Shown here piece after piece: positions 51,901-59,838 of a DNA stretch of 64,000 nucleotides. The notes below the pieces were generated by a model, which saw only the letters and a program-made list of their open reading frames with translations, had not been told where the DNA came from and did no database searches. Source of the DNA: Cytophagaceae bacterium (GTDB taxonomy: Bacteria; Bacteroidota; Bacteroidia; Cytophagales; JAIYAX01); contig JAIYAX010000005.1 of assembly GCA_027488815.1 (NCBI GenBank), positions 101,890 through 165,889 on the forward strand, given 5' to 3'. Position 1 is the stretch's first letter, and each line of letters opens with the position of its first letter. The position numbers and the translations under genes are program-made.

Positions 51901-52930
51901 CTCCTTTGGCTGCGAAAGCAATAACCGAACTGCTGTTACAGTTACTATCCATCCCTTTCCTTCAGCACCTACTGTTCCTACACCTTCAGGCTTATGCCCT
52001 GGCAACTCGGCTACCATCACCCCAACCGCAGGTGGAGTGAGCTACCGTTTCTATGCCAATAGCACAGGAGGCAGCCCATTAGCTGGAGGGAATGGTGTTG
52101 CCAGCTACACCACCCCGAATTTATCCAATACCACGACCTACCATGTGGCCTCCGTGTCCTCTCAAGGTTGTGAAAGCAATACAAGAACTCCTGTAACTGT
52201 TACGGTCAATCCTTTACCACCAGCACCTACGGTACCTGCTCCAACAGAAATCTGCTCCGGGACAAACACCAGTATAATTCCTTCAGCTGGAGGCTCTACT
52301 TATCGGTTTTATTCAGCAGCCACAGGAGGTAGCCCTTTGGCAGGAGGCAATGGTGTATTGAATTATGTCACCCCTATTTTGTCATCCAACACTACCTATT
52401 TTGTTTCTTCTCTTTCAGCAACAGGTTGTGAAAGCAGCACAAGAACGCCTGTGACTGTACTCGTGAACTTGTTGCCCAATGTAGTGGTAACGATAGTTAA
52501 CGACACCCTGAGAGCGAGTATCATTATTGGGGCTTACCAATGGCTGTTAAATGGTGTGATTATTCCAGGTGCGAACTCAAGCCTATTTGTACCTACAGTG
52601 TCCGGCAATTACTCAGCACAGGTTACAAGCCCCCAAGGTTGTGTGGGTGTATCTGCTCCGGTCGTGTTTATAGTATCAGGCAGTGAAACTGACTTACAAA
52701 ACCCAAGTACAGTAGATGTTTTCCCCAACCCAATAGGAGAGGAGCTTCATGTAAAATCGGAGCTAGATTTTGATTTTGTGGTGACAGACATTTTAGGAAA
52801 TGTGGTACTGAAGGGCCAGAAGCTGGCAGGTGACCAGATCATATCCACTGAACGCTTGGCATCAGGCTCTTACTTTTTGCAAGTAATCAGCGAGCGAGGG
52901 ATCCTCAATAAGAAGTTGATAAAGCAGTAG
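48941..52930 (+). CDS. Delta-60 repeat surface protein with Ig-like repeats and T9SS signal
   Basis: A 1329-residue secreted protein. After the signal peptide come about 14 delta-60 repeats of roughly 50 residues (model: IALQPDGKLIIGGDF ... RIARLNxDGSLDxxFNPG) to about residue 755; 14 is the number for two seven-bladed propellers. A short Ig-like unit follows, then four near-identical CHU_C-type Ig-like repeats of about 80 residues (GGVSYRFYSSPTGGSPLVGG) and one more Ig-like domain. The C-terminal 75 residues are a type A T9SS sorting domain (VDVFPNPIGEELHVKS, LASGSYFLQVISERGILNKK). It would be exported by type IX secretion and anchored outside, probably as an adhesin. Repeats are conserved at DNA level, so size may vary. 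Confidence 0.9.
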   Translation: MNKVYSILAALTSLVLIQLQSFAQFSQPGELDTTFNFGRPHSFFTDPNNPFPGYGLNHDAVIHAIALQPDGKLIIGGDFNEYNGINLNRIARINSDGSLDGSFDQGDSGANGTIHSIILQPNGKVIIGGNFTLYNNTPRNRITRLNQNGSIDTTFNPLNGPGGFLQTIICLALQPDGKLLIGGDFISYNGITRNRIARLNIDGSLDTTFNPGMGADGRVESISLQPDGKMIIGGGFVNFNGTSRGRIARLNADGSLDISFNPGTGANNAVYSTILQSDGKVIIGGFFTSFNGLTTFNKIARLNTDGSRDFTFNPVSFVSDRIRSISLQPDGKILVCGNFGSGFSPTRVARLNTNGNFDPSFNTGSGADDIVRALSLLPDGKIIIAGDFNRYNGIDKQLARLTSEGSLDENFNPFTGANLSINDIAIQTDGNAIIIGDFDNYNGKLRKRITRLNEFGDLDSTFNSGSGANSSVRFTILQSDGKIIIGGDFDSYNGTLIKRIARLNANGSLDVTFNPGSGASSIVRTAAIQSDGKIVIAGGFSSYNNISRNRIARINADGSLDSTFNPGLGTGSNSSIHSVSLQPDGKIIIGGNFMSFNGTARNRIARLNPDGSLDMTFNPGIGANDIVNKTLVKPDGKIIIGGDFSVYNGITRYGIACLNGDGSLDVTFSPSTVANFKATAIKLQNDGKVLVGGYFWLNGDVRDTFFRLNNYGKLDTSFKSDTSDIGRLLGMAQTNNKLIIIGGIFRYNGIPRSRIARLFNSNCTTTITISTDTSVICAGISKSLTGTQGGSFVIASGPGSIIGNQYIANGGGGNVSIYNEVGGCTSPLVTFNVISPSNPVVNTPTAICSGNFTTIIPTSGGVSYRFYSSPTGGSPLVGGNGVTSFQTPILSSDTTYYVASVTAQGCESAIRTAVTITVRQLPLAPNVSTVSRCGPGSVAVVPSSGGVSYRFYSVSIGGSPLAGGNGVTSFTTPVLTASTTYHVASVNSFGCESNNRTAVTVTIHPFPSAPTVPTPSGLCPGNSATITPTAGGVSYRFYANSTGGSPLAGGNGVASYTTPNLSNTTTYHVASVSSQGCESNTRTPVTVTVNPLPPAPTVPAPTEICSGTNTSIIPSAGGSTYRFYSAATGGSPLAGGNGVLNYVTPILSSNTTYFVSSLSATGCESSTRTPVTVLVNLLPNVVVTIVNDTLRASIIIGAYQWLLNGVIIPGANSSLFVPTVSGNYSAQVTSPQGCVGVSAPVVFIVSGSETDLQNPSTVDVFPNPIGEELHVKSELDFDFVVTDILGNVVLKGQKLAGDQIISTERLASGSYFLQVISERGILNKKLIKQ

Positions 52931-53000
52931 TGAAAATACGGCCTGTTTAGTTAGTGTAAGATTGAATGGCTCTAACAAGCTTGGCTGCTTGAACATAGTC

Positions 53001-53029
53001 AAGAGCATAGTTCATTATAAAATGCTCTT
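53001..53029 (+). terminator. Possible terminator after the delta-60 gene
   Basis: AAGAGCAT / ATGCTCTT, 8 bp, with a 13-base loop and a weak T-rich tail (TGTCCTTT). It lies 71 bases past the stop. Confidence 0.4.
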
Positions 53030-53107
53030 TGTCCTTTCTAATCAAGTTTGTTAAACATTGTGCCTCCGTTGAGGTTCTTCCTTATCAAACCATAATCTCA
53101 TGAAAGG

Positions 53108-54001
53108 GTGAAGGCAACATCAGTCTGGAGCAACGTGTACAATAAGCTGCTTTCGGAAGAAACCCGTAAACGAAGCGAGCGCATCATTCTGGTGATTGCC
53201 ATTGTCAGTTTTCTGGTCCACCTTCTATTGATCTTCTTGAGAGACCTCGGGCTCATCCCCAAAGAGGTTGGCGGTGATTTGCTTAGTAATCCAATCGCTG
53301 CGATCTACACCCCTTTTTCCTTCATACTGGTATACGAGGTGTATTTACTCCTGTACTACCTGCCAAAGTCTATTACCACTTACATCGGTAAGCAGTACGA
53401 AATCATAACCCTGATCATCATCAGGCGACTGTTTAAGGACCTCTCAAACCTCACCTTGTCCTCTGACTGGTTTAAAATAAAGTATGACCTGCAATTCACC
53501 TATGACCTGATTGCCTCGGTACTCTTGTTTTTTCTGATTTATAAATTCCACAAACAAAGTGTGCGACCGGCACTAAATGGTATTTCTGAGTCAAGCTTGA
53601 GTGATGGAGTAGACCGCTTTATCAAGATAAAAAAACTGCTTGCCGGGTTAATGGTGCCGGTTTTGATCCTCTTGGCCTCGTACTCTTTTGTGAATTGGGT
53701 GGCTAATCTGCTGGTACCTGGTGCCGGTGCAGGGGTTACTTTTGAGAACATCAACAGCATCTTTTTTGAGCAATTTTTTACCATACTCATCATTGCTGAT
53801 GTCATTTTACTGCTGGTTTCTTTTTTCTACACTGATGAATTTCACAAGGTCATTCGCAACTCAGGATTTATTATTTCAACCATCCTGATACGCTTGTCAT
53901 TTTCTGTCAGTGGATTACTAAATACGGTATTGATCATTACTGCAATACTTTTTGGCTTACTCATCTTAATCATTCACAACAAGTTTGAGTCAGCCAAATG
54001 A
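53108..54001 (+). CDS. Membrane protein of unknown function
   Basis: 297 residues from a GTG start. Six to seven hydrophobic segments: IILVIAIVSFLVHLLLIFL near 25, IYTPFSFILVYEVYLLLYYL near 68, FTYDLIASVLLFFLIY near 130, LLAGLMVPVLILLASY near 180, QFFTILIIADVILLLVSFFY near 225, and a final hydrophobic helix pair. Charged N-terminus (SEETRKRSE) and no known motif. Not recognised. It lies convergently with the Blh gene. Confidence 0.6.
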   Translation: MKATSVWSNVYNKLLSEETRKRSERIILVIAIVSFLVHLLLIFLRDLGLIPKEVGGDLLSNPIAAIYTPFSFILVYEVYLLLYYLPKSITTYIGKQYEIITLIIIRRLFKDLSNLTLSSDWFKIKYDLQFTYDLIASVLLFFLIYKFHKQSVRPALNGISESSLSDGVDRFIKIKKLLAGLMVPVLILLASYSFVNWVANLLVPGAGAGVTFENINSIFFEQFFTILIIADVILLLVSFFYTDEFHKVIRNSGFIISTILIRLSFSVSGLLNTVLIITAILFGLLILIIHNKFESAK

Positions 54002-54112
54002 GGAGTGACATTGCATAAACGAAGCTGCCTCCGGATTTTGAATCCGATTGGGTGAAAAATTGATTACCTAACATGAGTACCCTTCGGTCAGGACCTGCGC
54101 AGCTTGCAATGT

Positions 54113-55060
54113 TCAGACCTTTGACGGGAGCTCTTGGGCAGTTGTGCCGAGCATACGGTGGATCACCAATAAATGAGGAAGGGTGATCATAGCGATAAAA
54201 ATGAACAGCACAGGCAATGGGTCCAGGTCAGAATAGGCGTACCTCCACACCAGCCCCGTGATCAACATAAACAGTAAAGCCACAATGGTGAGGGGCATGG
54301 ATTTTTTCCAAAGGTTAAATACCGAACCGTTTTTGGGCAGGAAACGATGAATATGTTCGAAGGTGTTCAGCGCATGCCAGCCGCCAAAGTACAAACCAAA
54401 AGCAGGCAATAAGGGCAAGAAATACACGATGAAAAGGATTAGCGCAAAAGCGAGCCATTTGCCCGGAACCCAAACCACTTTTTCAAACCGGTAAGCGAAA
54501 ACGATCAGCCCGGCGAGCAAAGCAATCAATAAGGCGTAAATACTATTTTGGAATGCTGTGATACTCTTCCACACCTCAACCAAGCTAGTATTTCCCCGGG
54601 TAATTCTGAGGAGAATATCAGCAGTCAACGCCGGCTCACGGAGCAATATGAACAGCAGCACAAGGGTTCCCAGCGTCATTTGAGCCAGGCCCCAAAGAAA
54701 ATGCCGGGGAGCGGGATGAAAATCAGACTCTCCGAAATGCCAGGCCGAGATCAGTAAAAAGATCAAGAGACTCAGGGAAGGGAAAACCAGCCATGCAAGA
54801 CCATATGCGGCCATTTGAAGCACATAACCCAGTAAGAACTTCCAAAGCTGAAAAGGTTTTTTGTCGGACTTGCTGTACTCTGATGCAATGAGGTGGTCCA
54901 CACCGCCATGAGGAATGCCCACAAAAACCATCATCAACAGGAAAAAGGCCAGATCTATATATGAGGGTACCTCACCAAAGCCATGGGCCAAAGCCAAAGC
55001 CATGCCCGATGCAAGGGAAATGCCACGGCTCAGTCGGGTGAAGGTCAGTTGCCCGATCAT
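54113..55060 (-). CDS. blh: Beta-carotene 15,15'-dioxygenase, Brp/Blh family
   Basis: A 315-residue membrane protein with about eight TMs. The iron-binding histidines are visible in VGIPHGGVDHLIASEY near residues 50-56, SAWHFGESDF near 105 and GGWHALNTFEHIHR near 220. Blh cleaves beta-carotene into two retinal molecules, the chromophore of microbial rhodopsins. Its ATG overlaps the stop of the lycopene cyclase gene (ATGA), forming a two-gene operon. No rhodopsin gene is in the window. Confidence 0.9.
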   Translation of the reverse strand: MIGQLTFTRLSRGISLASGMALALAHGFGEVPSYIDLAFFLLMMVFVGIPHGGVDHLIASEYSKSDKKPFQLWKFLLGYVLQMAAYGLAWLVFPSLSLLIFLLISAWHFGESDFHPAPRHFLWGLAQMTLGTLVLLFILLREPALTADILLRITRGNTSLVEVWKSITAFQNSIYALLIALLAGLIVFAYRFEKVVWVPGKWLAFALILFIVYFLPLLPAFGLYFGGWHALNTFEHIHRFLPKNGSVFNLWKKSMPLTIVALLFMLITGLVWRYAYSDLDPLPVLFIFIAMITLPHLLVIHRMLGTTAQELPSKV

Positions 55061-56229
55061 AAAATGACGGAAAGCATGTACGATCTACTGATTGGAGCGC
55101 ACCATCGGTACCAGAGTGCCTTGAGGAATAAACCCAAGGGCAGTACTGCGAATATGCTGATCTCTTCGGCTAGGGTGGTTTTTTCGTCCATAAACCGGGT
55201 GATCAGCGGCAGTTTTTTCTTTTTGAACAATTGGGTAAACACCCTTTTACACGCCTGAGGTTCGTTGATGATGATCCAAAGCATGAGCGAGTCGTAAAAA
55301 CCAAACCTCGTTTTTTCATGCGTACGAATGGCTTTCTGACCTGTGAAATAAGCCTGCGCAAGCTGCTCACTGTCAGCCCGCATACGCTGCCAGGCATAAC
55401 CGGTACTGGCCTTTACCATGCCGCCTAGTGTGCCTAAGTTTACCTCACCATTAGGACCGTTGGCAGAAAAAGCCCCCTGCTGCATGGGGATCTGCCCAAA
55501 CTCCTGATCGATAATGTTGTACTTTTCACCAAGAGTTCGGGCGATGTACTCCTTCAGAAAGTGCTCGTATTGACTCTCTTGAAGCAGTTGTGGGCTGAAG
55601 AAAGTCACCTCCACAAGGGCCGTCGTTGCTGAATAGGGCAGAATGTACATAAAGGCACAGCCATGCTCCTGGGTAAGGTTAAAGTCCATCAGTCGAACGA
55701 CCTCAGGTTCAATATGCCCTTCTTCCAACTCGATCACCCAGCCTTTGAAATGTTGCCAGATGCCGATGTGTGGCCTTTTTGCCATGAACCCACTGTTGTA
55801 CAGCTGTTTGCAGCGGTAGCTACTTTCCCCGCAACGGACTGTAAAGTTGCCGGGAGCACCCTCAATCCCCTCGACCCTGGAGTTAACCCGGATGATATTG
55901 GGATGCCGGGGGAGAAACTGATGGTTGAAATAGTTAAAAAAATGCTCACCCGGCAGGTGGTGGTAGCTGCGATCGTCCAGATCCTGCACATGCAGCACCT
56001 CATCAGAGGCAAATGACATGGAAGACCAGGAGCGCTGCACCATGATTTGGTAGGGTTCTGGCAAGTCGGCCTCCCAGAAACACCAGGTGCGGTTGAGTAC
56101 CTCACCGGAGCCGATCAGTAAGACACGCACATCGGCGAAGCCCTTTTGACGGGAAAAAGCCTCCAGCAGCATCCAAGATGCGCAGCCATCGCCGATGATG
56201 GCGATATCATAGACGATAGGCTTATCCAA
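55057..56229 (-). CDS. crtY: Lycopene beta-cyclase
   Basis: A 390-residue FAD/NAD-dependent cyclase. The nucleotide-binding start is DIAIIGDGCASWMLLEAFSR, followed by LNRTWCFWEADLPEP, a CrtY/CrtL-type WCFWE motif. GCAFMYILPYSATTALVEVT and LGGMVKASTGYAWQRM are also typical. It closes the ends of lycopene to beta-carotene. The start is TTG at 56229. Coupled to blh, so the product is likely retinal. Confidence 0.9.
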   Translation of the reverse strand: MDKPIVYDIAIIGDGCASWMLLEAFSRQKGFADVRVLLIGSGEVLNRTWCFWEADLPEPYQIMVQRSWSSMSFASDEVLHVQDLDDRSYHHLPGEHFFNYFNHQFLPRHPNIIRVNSRVEGIEGAPGNFTVRCGESSYRCKQLYNSGFMAKRPHIGIWQHFKGWVIELEEGHIEPEVVRLMDFNLTQEHGCAFMYILPYSATTALVEVTFFSPQLLQESQYEHFLKEYIARTLGEKYNIIDQEFGQIPMQQGAFSANGPNGEVNLGTLGGMVKASTGYAWQRMRADSEQLAQAYFTGQKAIRTHEKTRFGFYDSLMLWIIINEPQACKRVFTQLFKKKKLPLITRFMDEKTTLAEEISIFAVLPLGLFLKALWYRWCAPISRSYMLSVIL

Positions 56230-56395
56230 TCAGCCCAGGGTTTTTATGAATTGCAAAAGTGCAGAGTACTGACATTGCGCATGTTGGGTCTTCAACCGAC
56301 CTTTTTGCTAGCCGGTTCTTTACTCAACACCAAAACTGCACTTGTGGTTATTTTATTCGTGTAGCATTACCTCAGCATCGCTTAAGCAGTTACTG

Positions 56396-57328
56396 CTAAC
56401 GGGTATTATTGGATTGAATCCCATTGAGTGAGCGTTTATCAACTCTGATGATCCTAAAGAATTCCCGATCGAAAATGCTGAAGTATTCATGAGCCGTGTA
56501 TTCCTGAAAAGCAGGGATAAAGAAGCCCAGGGTTTTTCTCTCCCGTTCATTGTATGACTGGAGAAACTGCATTTTCTCTTCAGCTTCTGAAACAATAGTG
56601 ATTTGTACATCAGGCTCAGGCATGCCATTGGGTGTTTGATAGACCTCTTTGGCATTATCCCATTCATCACCAGGGAATCCCCAGGAAATCATTCTTTTGC
56701 GGTGCCTGCCCATGATGCTTACTTCCATGTGATCTGAAAAGACACTTTGATAGAGGTATCGGGGCGTGATTTCGCCCTGTTGAGCCATTTGAAAAACAAG
56801 GTCACTGATGAAAACATGCTCAGGGTGACCGTAGCCGCCCAACTCATGATCAAGCGTAAACAGGACATCAGGTTTAAAACCTGAGATTTCGGCCAGCAGC
56901 AGGGGTTTCACATTCCCGACGATGAACACCGTATCGAAGGCCGACTTTGGCAAGGCGTAGTAGGGCGGTTGATCGGATTTTGTGTCTCTTCGCAGTTGAT
57001 CGGGCCTGAGTGGTAAGAACGAAACCGTATCTGCCAAATGCCTGCAGGCTTTTCGGTGAGCCTCATTTCGTTTTGGCCCTTTATCAATGCTGAGCACTTT
57101 GATTACCCAGCCTTTCTTGTTCAGGATCGAAAGGGTGCCGGTCATGGCGCACATGTCGTCATCATGCGCTATCAGCACCATGGCACGCCCGGGGGTCAGT
57201 GAGGTTAAAAGTGTATCAGCAGGGTACTTCTCTATGGCGGCATATTGCTTCACCTCTTCACGTTGAGCGCACGCCAGCCAGGAGGAAAAGGCCGGTAGGA
57301 GGAGGATGAGTTGGAGGGCTTTTTTCAT
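56396..57328 (-). CDS. Secreted PIG-L family deacetylase
   Basis: About 310 residues from the ATG at 57328, with a signal peptide (LQLILLLPAFSSWLACAQ). The LmbE/PIG-L metal motif is VLIAHDDDMCAMTGTL near residue 50, with the later His in GGYGHPEHVFISD near 165. Members of the fold hydrolyse N-acetyl groups from GlcNAc-type sugars using zinc. The first motif reads AHDDD rather than the commoner AHPDDE. A run of 11-bp repeats lies directly upstream. Confidence 0.82.
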   Translation of the reverse strand: MKKALQLILLLPAFSSWLACAQREEVKQYAAIEKYPADTLLTSLTPGRAMVLIAHDDDMCAMTGTLSILNKKGWVIKVLSIDKGPKRNEAHRKACRHLADTVSFLPLRPDQLRRDTKSDQPPYYALPKSAFDTVFIVGNVKPLLLAEISGFKPDVLFTLDHELGGYGHPEHVFISDLVFQMAQQGEITPRYLYQSVFSDHMEVSIMGRHRKRMISWGFPGDEWDNAKEVYQTPNGMPEPDVQITIVSEAEEKMQFLQSYNERERKTLGFFIPAFQEYTAHEYFSIFDREFFRIIRVDKRSLNGIQSNNTR

Positions 57329-57355
57329 TGGGGTTCTGAACTTTGGTTGCCGCAA

Positions 57356-57410
57356 ATATATATCAGAAACATATATATCAGTAATATATATGTATAAATC
57401 TGATATATAT
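57356..57410. repeat. Three 11-bp repeats upstream of the PIG-L gene
   Basis: ATATATATCAG at 57356-57366 and 57371-57381 (direct, 15-base period) and its exact reverse complement CTGATATATAT at 57400-57410. They lie 28-82 bases upstream of the ATG of the PIG-L gene, within its promoter region. A regulator-binding array is a likely use; slippage-prone AT repeats is the alternative. The rest of 57411-57718 holds a CCTAAA/TTTAGG hairpin at 57575-57592 and no gene. Confidence 0.6.
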
Positions 57411-57718
57411 TTTGTAAGACATTAATTTTCAGGTGTTTGTCTTTAAGAAGGTCATGATAATGGATAGTGTGGTGTGGTTCAGGGCGATTCAAGTGATTAG
57501 CAGGTGTATACAAGTTGCATTTTAGATGATACTTGACACCTGTTAGCAGAAACGCTACTTTTGATCAAGCTTAGCCTAAATTCATGTTTAGGGTTAGCCC
57601 TGTGATGCTGAAGCCCGGGTAGTTGCGGCTTTAGGAAATAGTGCGCAATGCTGTGGGTAAAGCGAAGTTAGCGGTCAGGCAGACGGACAATAACACGAAC
57701 GACAAAGATTAAAAGGAT

Positions 57719-58588
57719 ATGAAAGGAAATTTTATTGACGGCATCCGATTTGCGTGGAAACCCTTGCCAAAGACAGAGGGCGATTTTTTATTTTTGGACA
57801 CAGACTACGGTAAAATCAGAACATTAGATACAAAAGAAAAAAAACCTGTTGTAATAAATGTCCCTGACGGACCGAATTCTATTGAACATCAGTTACCGTT
57901 AATTAGAGAGTTATCTAAAAAATTTAGAGTTGTTTGTTTTGAATATCCAGGAATTGGTTTTTCATATCCTACCTCAAAATTTGATTACTCTTACAAACAC
58001 GGAGCTGAACTTTTGAAACAAGTAATGGACTTGCTTGATATCCCAAATGCTATTTTACTTTTTTCGTGTTCAAACGGATTTTACGCAATAAAGGCAGTAA
58101 GTTATTATCCTGACAGATTTAAACATATTTTTTTATCGCAGACACCTTCAATCATTTCTATGAATGCGTGGACCGATATTAATATTCCCACACCGTTAAA
58201 AATTCCAATCGTTGGACAAATTTTTAATTCTGTATCTTCAAAAAAATTAGCACAAATTTGGTATGGAAAAGCACTACCCAAGGACAGCGTTCAAAAACAA
58301 GAATTTATTAAAACGTCTCATAAATGCTTAGACCACAATGGATGCTTCTGCCTTTCTTCACTTGTCCAAGGACTTTTGGCTGAAAAAAGTACAACTTTGA
58401 ATTTGACAGATGTTTCAGCCACCTTAGTTTGGGGAGCAAAAGATTTTTCTCATCGAAAAACAGATAAGAACACTATAAAAAATCACATAAAGAATTGCGA
58501 AATCATTGAATTTGGTAATTGCGGACACTTCCCAGAACTTGAAGACACTAAAAGTTTTGTTCAATTGATTAAAGAAAGAACTCAATGA
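57719..58588 (+). CDS. Alpha/beta hydrolase, AT-rich cassette-like gene
   Basis: A 289-residue alpha/beta hydrolase. VVCFEYPGIGFSYPTSKFDY is the oxyanion-side loop, the nucleophile elbow is LLFSCSNGFYAIKA (Ser in SCSNG, where the first Gly of GxSxG is Ser), and the catalytic His is in IEFGNCGHFPELED near the C-terminus, with Asp probably in VWGAKDFS. Substrate unknown. The gene is markedly more AT-rich than its neighbours, has an AAAAGG site at its ATG, and is bracketed by GTTAGCGGT (57667-57675) and ACCGCTAAC (58606-58614). Probably acquired. Confidence 0.82.
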   Translation: MKGNFIDGIRFAWKPLPKTEGDFLFLDTDYGKIRTLDTKEKKPVVINVPDGPNSIEHQLPLIRELSKKFRVVCFEYPGIGFSYPTSKFDYSYKHGAELLKQVMDLLDIPNAILLFSCSNGFYAIKAVSYYPDRFKHIFLSQTPSIISMNAWTDINIPTPLKIPIVGQIFNSVSSKKLAQIWYGKALPKDSVQKQEFIKTSHKCLDHNGCFCLSSLVQGLLAEKSTTLNLTDVSATLVWGAKDFSHRKTDKNTIKNHIKNCEIIEFGNCGHFPELEDTKSFVQLIKERTQ

Positions 58589-58605
58589 AAAGGCAAAATG
58601 CCCGA

Positions 58606-58735
58606 ACCGCTAACATTATATTTGCAAAAGCGGGGGGCGTGCTCAAATGAAAGTGAAGTGCAAGGTTCAAGTTCAGTTTTTCAAATGAACATTTGTGCTA
58701 AAAATCCCCGCCTTCGCAAAATATGAAAAACGTAA
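58606..58735. repeat. Long imperfect palindrome, attC-like site between two cassette genes
   Basis: ATATTTGCAAAAGCGGGG (58618-58635) pairs with CCCCGCCTTCGCAAAATAT (58706-58724), with one bulge and two mismatches. A smaller palindrome (CAAGGTTCAAG region) fills the centre. It begins with ACCGCTAAC just after the hydrolase stop. Size (about 120 bases) and placement after a single AT-rich gene are as in integron recombination sites, but I cannot match the classical R'/R'' boxes. No integrase is visible. Confidence 0.5.
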
Positions 58736-58807
58736 GAAGCAAGTTTAACAAAAGACACCACTGACAAAAAAATCAGACATTAAATAGTAAATCAGACAAT
58801 TGACCCT

Positions 58808-59200
58808 ATGATAAAATTTGCTTACACAATTCTTTACGTTCAAGACGTGACAAAAGCAGTAGAGTTTTACGAAAATGCATTTGGATTTACCCGAAAATTT
58901 GTAACTCCAGAAAATGACTATGGTGAACTTTTGGTTGGAGAAACAACCCTTTCTTTTGTTTCTACAACATTAGCCAAATCAAACTTGACAGACGGTTTTA
59001 CAGAAAGTAATTTGACAAACAAACCATTTGGAATTGAAATCGGCTTTACAACAGAAAACGTAGAAGAAACCGTTTCGACAGCGTTAAGTGCTGGTGCGAC
59101 AATTGTTGAAAACCCAAGAACAAAACCATGGGGACAAACTGTTGCTTATGTGCGAGATATTGACGGATTTCTAATTGAAATCTGTACACCAATGAGCTAA
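58808..59200 (+). CDS. VOC-family (glyoxalase/bleomycin-resistance fold) protein
   Basis: A 130-residue protein with two VOC beta-alpha-beta units: AYTILYVQDVTKAVEFYENA with FGFTRKF, then GIEIGFTTENVEETVSTALS ending AYVRDIDGFLIEIC. Candidate metal ligands are Glu residues (GELLV, LIEIC) and His is scarce, so catalysis is not certain. Such small single-gene VOC proteins often bind toxic ligands or act as glyoxalases. AT-rich like the preceding hydrolase and downstream of the palindrome; probably acquired with it. Confidence 0.85.
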   Translation: MIKFAYTILYVQDVTKAVEFYENAFGFTRKFVTPENDYGELLVGETTLSFVSTTLAKSNLTDGFTESNLTNKPFGIEIGFTTENVEETVSTALSAGATIVENPRTKPWGQTVAYVRDIDGFLIEICTPMS

Positions 59201-59838
59201 CAATATGATGAAAACAAAACCTGCTGACAACATCGGTAACTGTCGCACGACTTGTCCCGATACTTCGGGAACTATCCTAGAAATCTAATCTCGGTTAACT
59301 ATTTGTCAAAAACGGCCTTCATAGATCACTTGTAGGCAAGGCTAATCTTGAGTTCTTGTTCAGAGACACTAAAAATGAATAGTGCCTAAGGGCTCTAAAG
59401 AAGACGGGAAAGTGCCTTAAATGTGAAAAAATAGTCTTCCCTGCTCCTATTGCCAGCTCTGCTGCCTGAGTGACGGTTTTTAACCTGCTGAAAATCATGT
59501 ACTTGCGCAGGTAATAAGTCAGGGATGCTCCCACATGTGCGGGATTTATTTACTCCTTGCATGCCTCTGGTGTTTACCCTGAGCTTGTTTGTAAAATTGA
59601 GCCTTTATTGATTACACTGGGCTAGCGGTTTTTAGGGACAAAATATAAGGCTTTGTATAAAATGGGGCTGTACCCTGGCTTACCGCATCTTCTCTTAGAG
59701 TCTCGCTAAGACCCCCTATCAGAAGTATGGCTTTTTCAGGTATTTGTACCTGGTCCATTAAATTGTGATCAGTAAAATTAACTGTTTTAGCAGCTACAGG
59801 TATTTTATTACACCATGTGGGATTAGCTTTGAAAAAAA
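59201..59838. other. Long region without a convincing gene
   Basis: About 640 bases. Starts with GCTAACA-type cassette edge sequence and a CCCGA/TCGGG hairpin (59256-59269). A 71-codon minus frame (59319-59534) and an 89-codon minus frame (59612-59881) exist. The first has no family features; the second shows a possible receiver-domain remnant. Confidence 0.5.
59612..59803 (-). pseudogene. Possible receiver-domain remnant
   Basis: The minus frame reads DQVQIPEKAILLIGGLSETL and REDAVSQGTAPFYTKPYILS before stopping at 59612. KAILLIGGLSE followed by a Gly and FYTKP resembles the beta4/beta5 end of a CheY-like domain (Thr/Ser loop and Lys-Pro). The acidic pocket and phospho-Asp part is missing, and its upstream part is antisense to the lipoprotein gene. 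Low certainty. Confidence 0.3.

Noticed and set aside
48941..52930. CRISPR-like or simple tandem repeat array
   Set aside because: The repeats are protein-coding delta-60 units of about 150 bases with diverged DNA, not identical repeats with unique spacers.
59319..59534. 71-codon minus-strand frame
   Set aside because: No recognisable domain or start context; kept only as part of the gap description.
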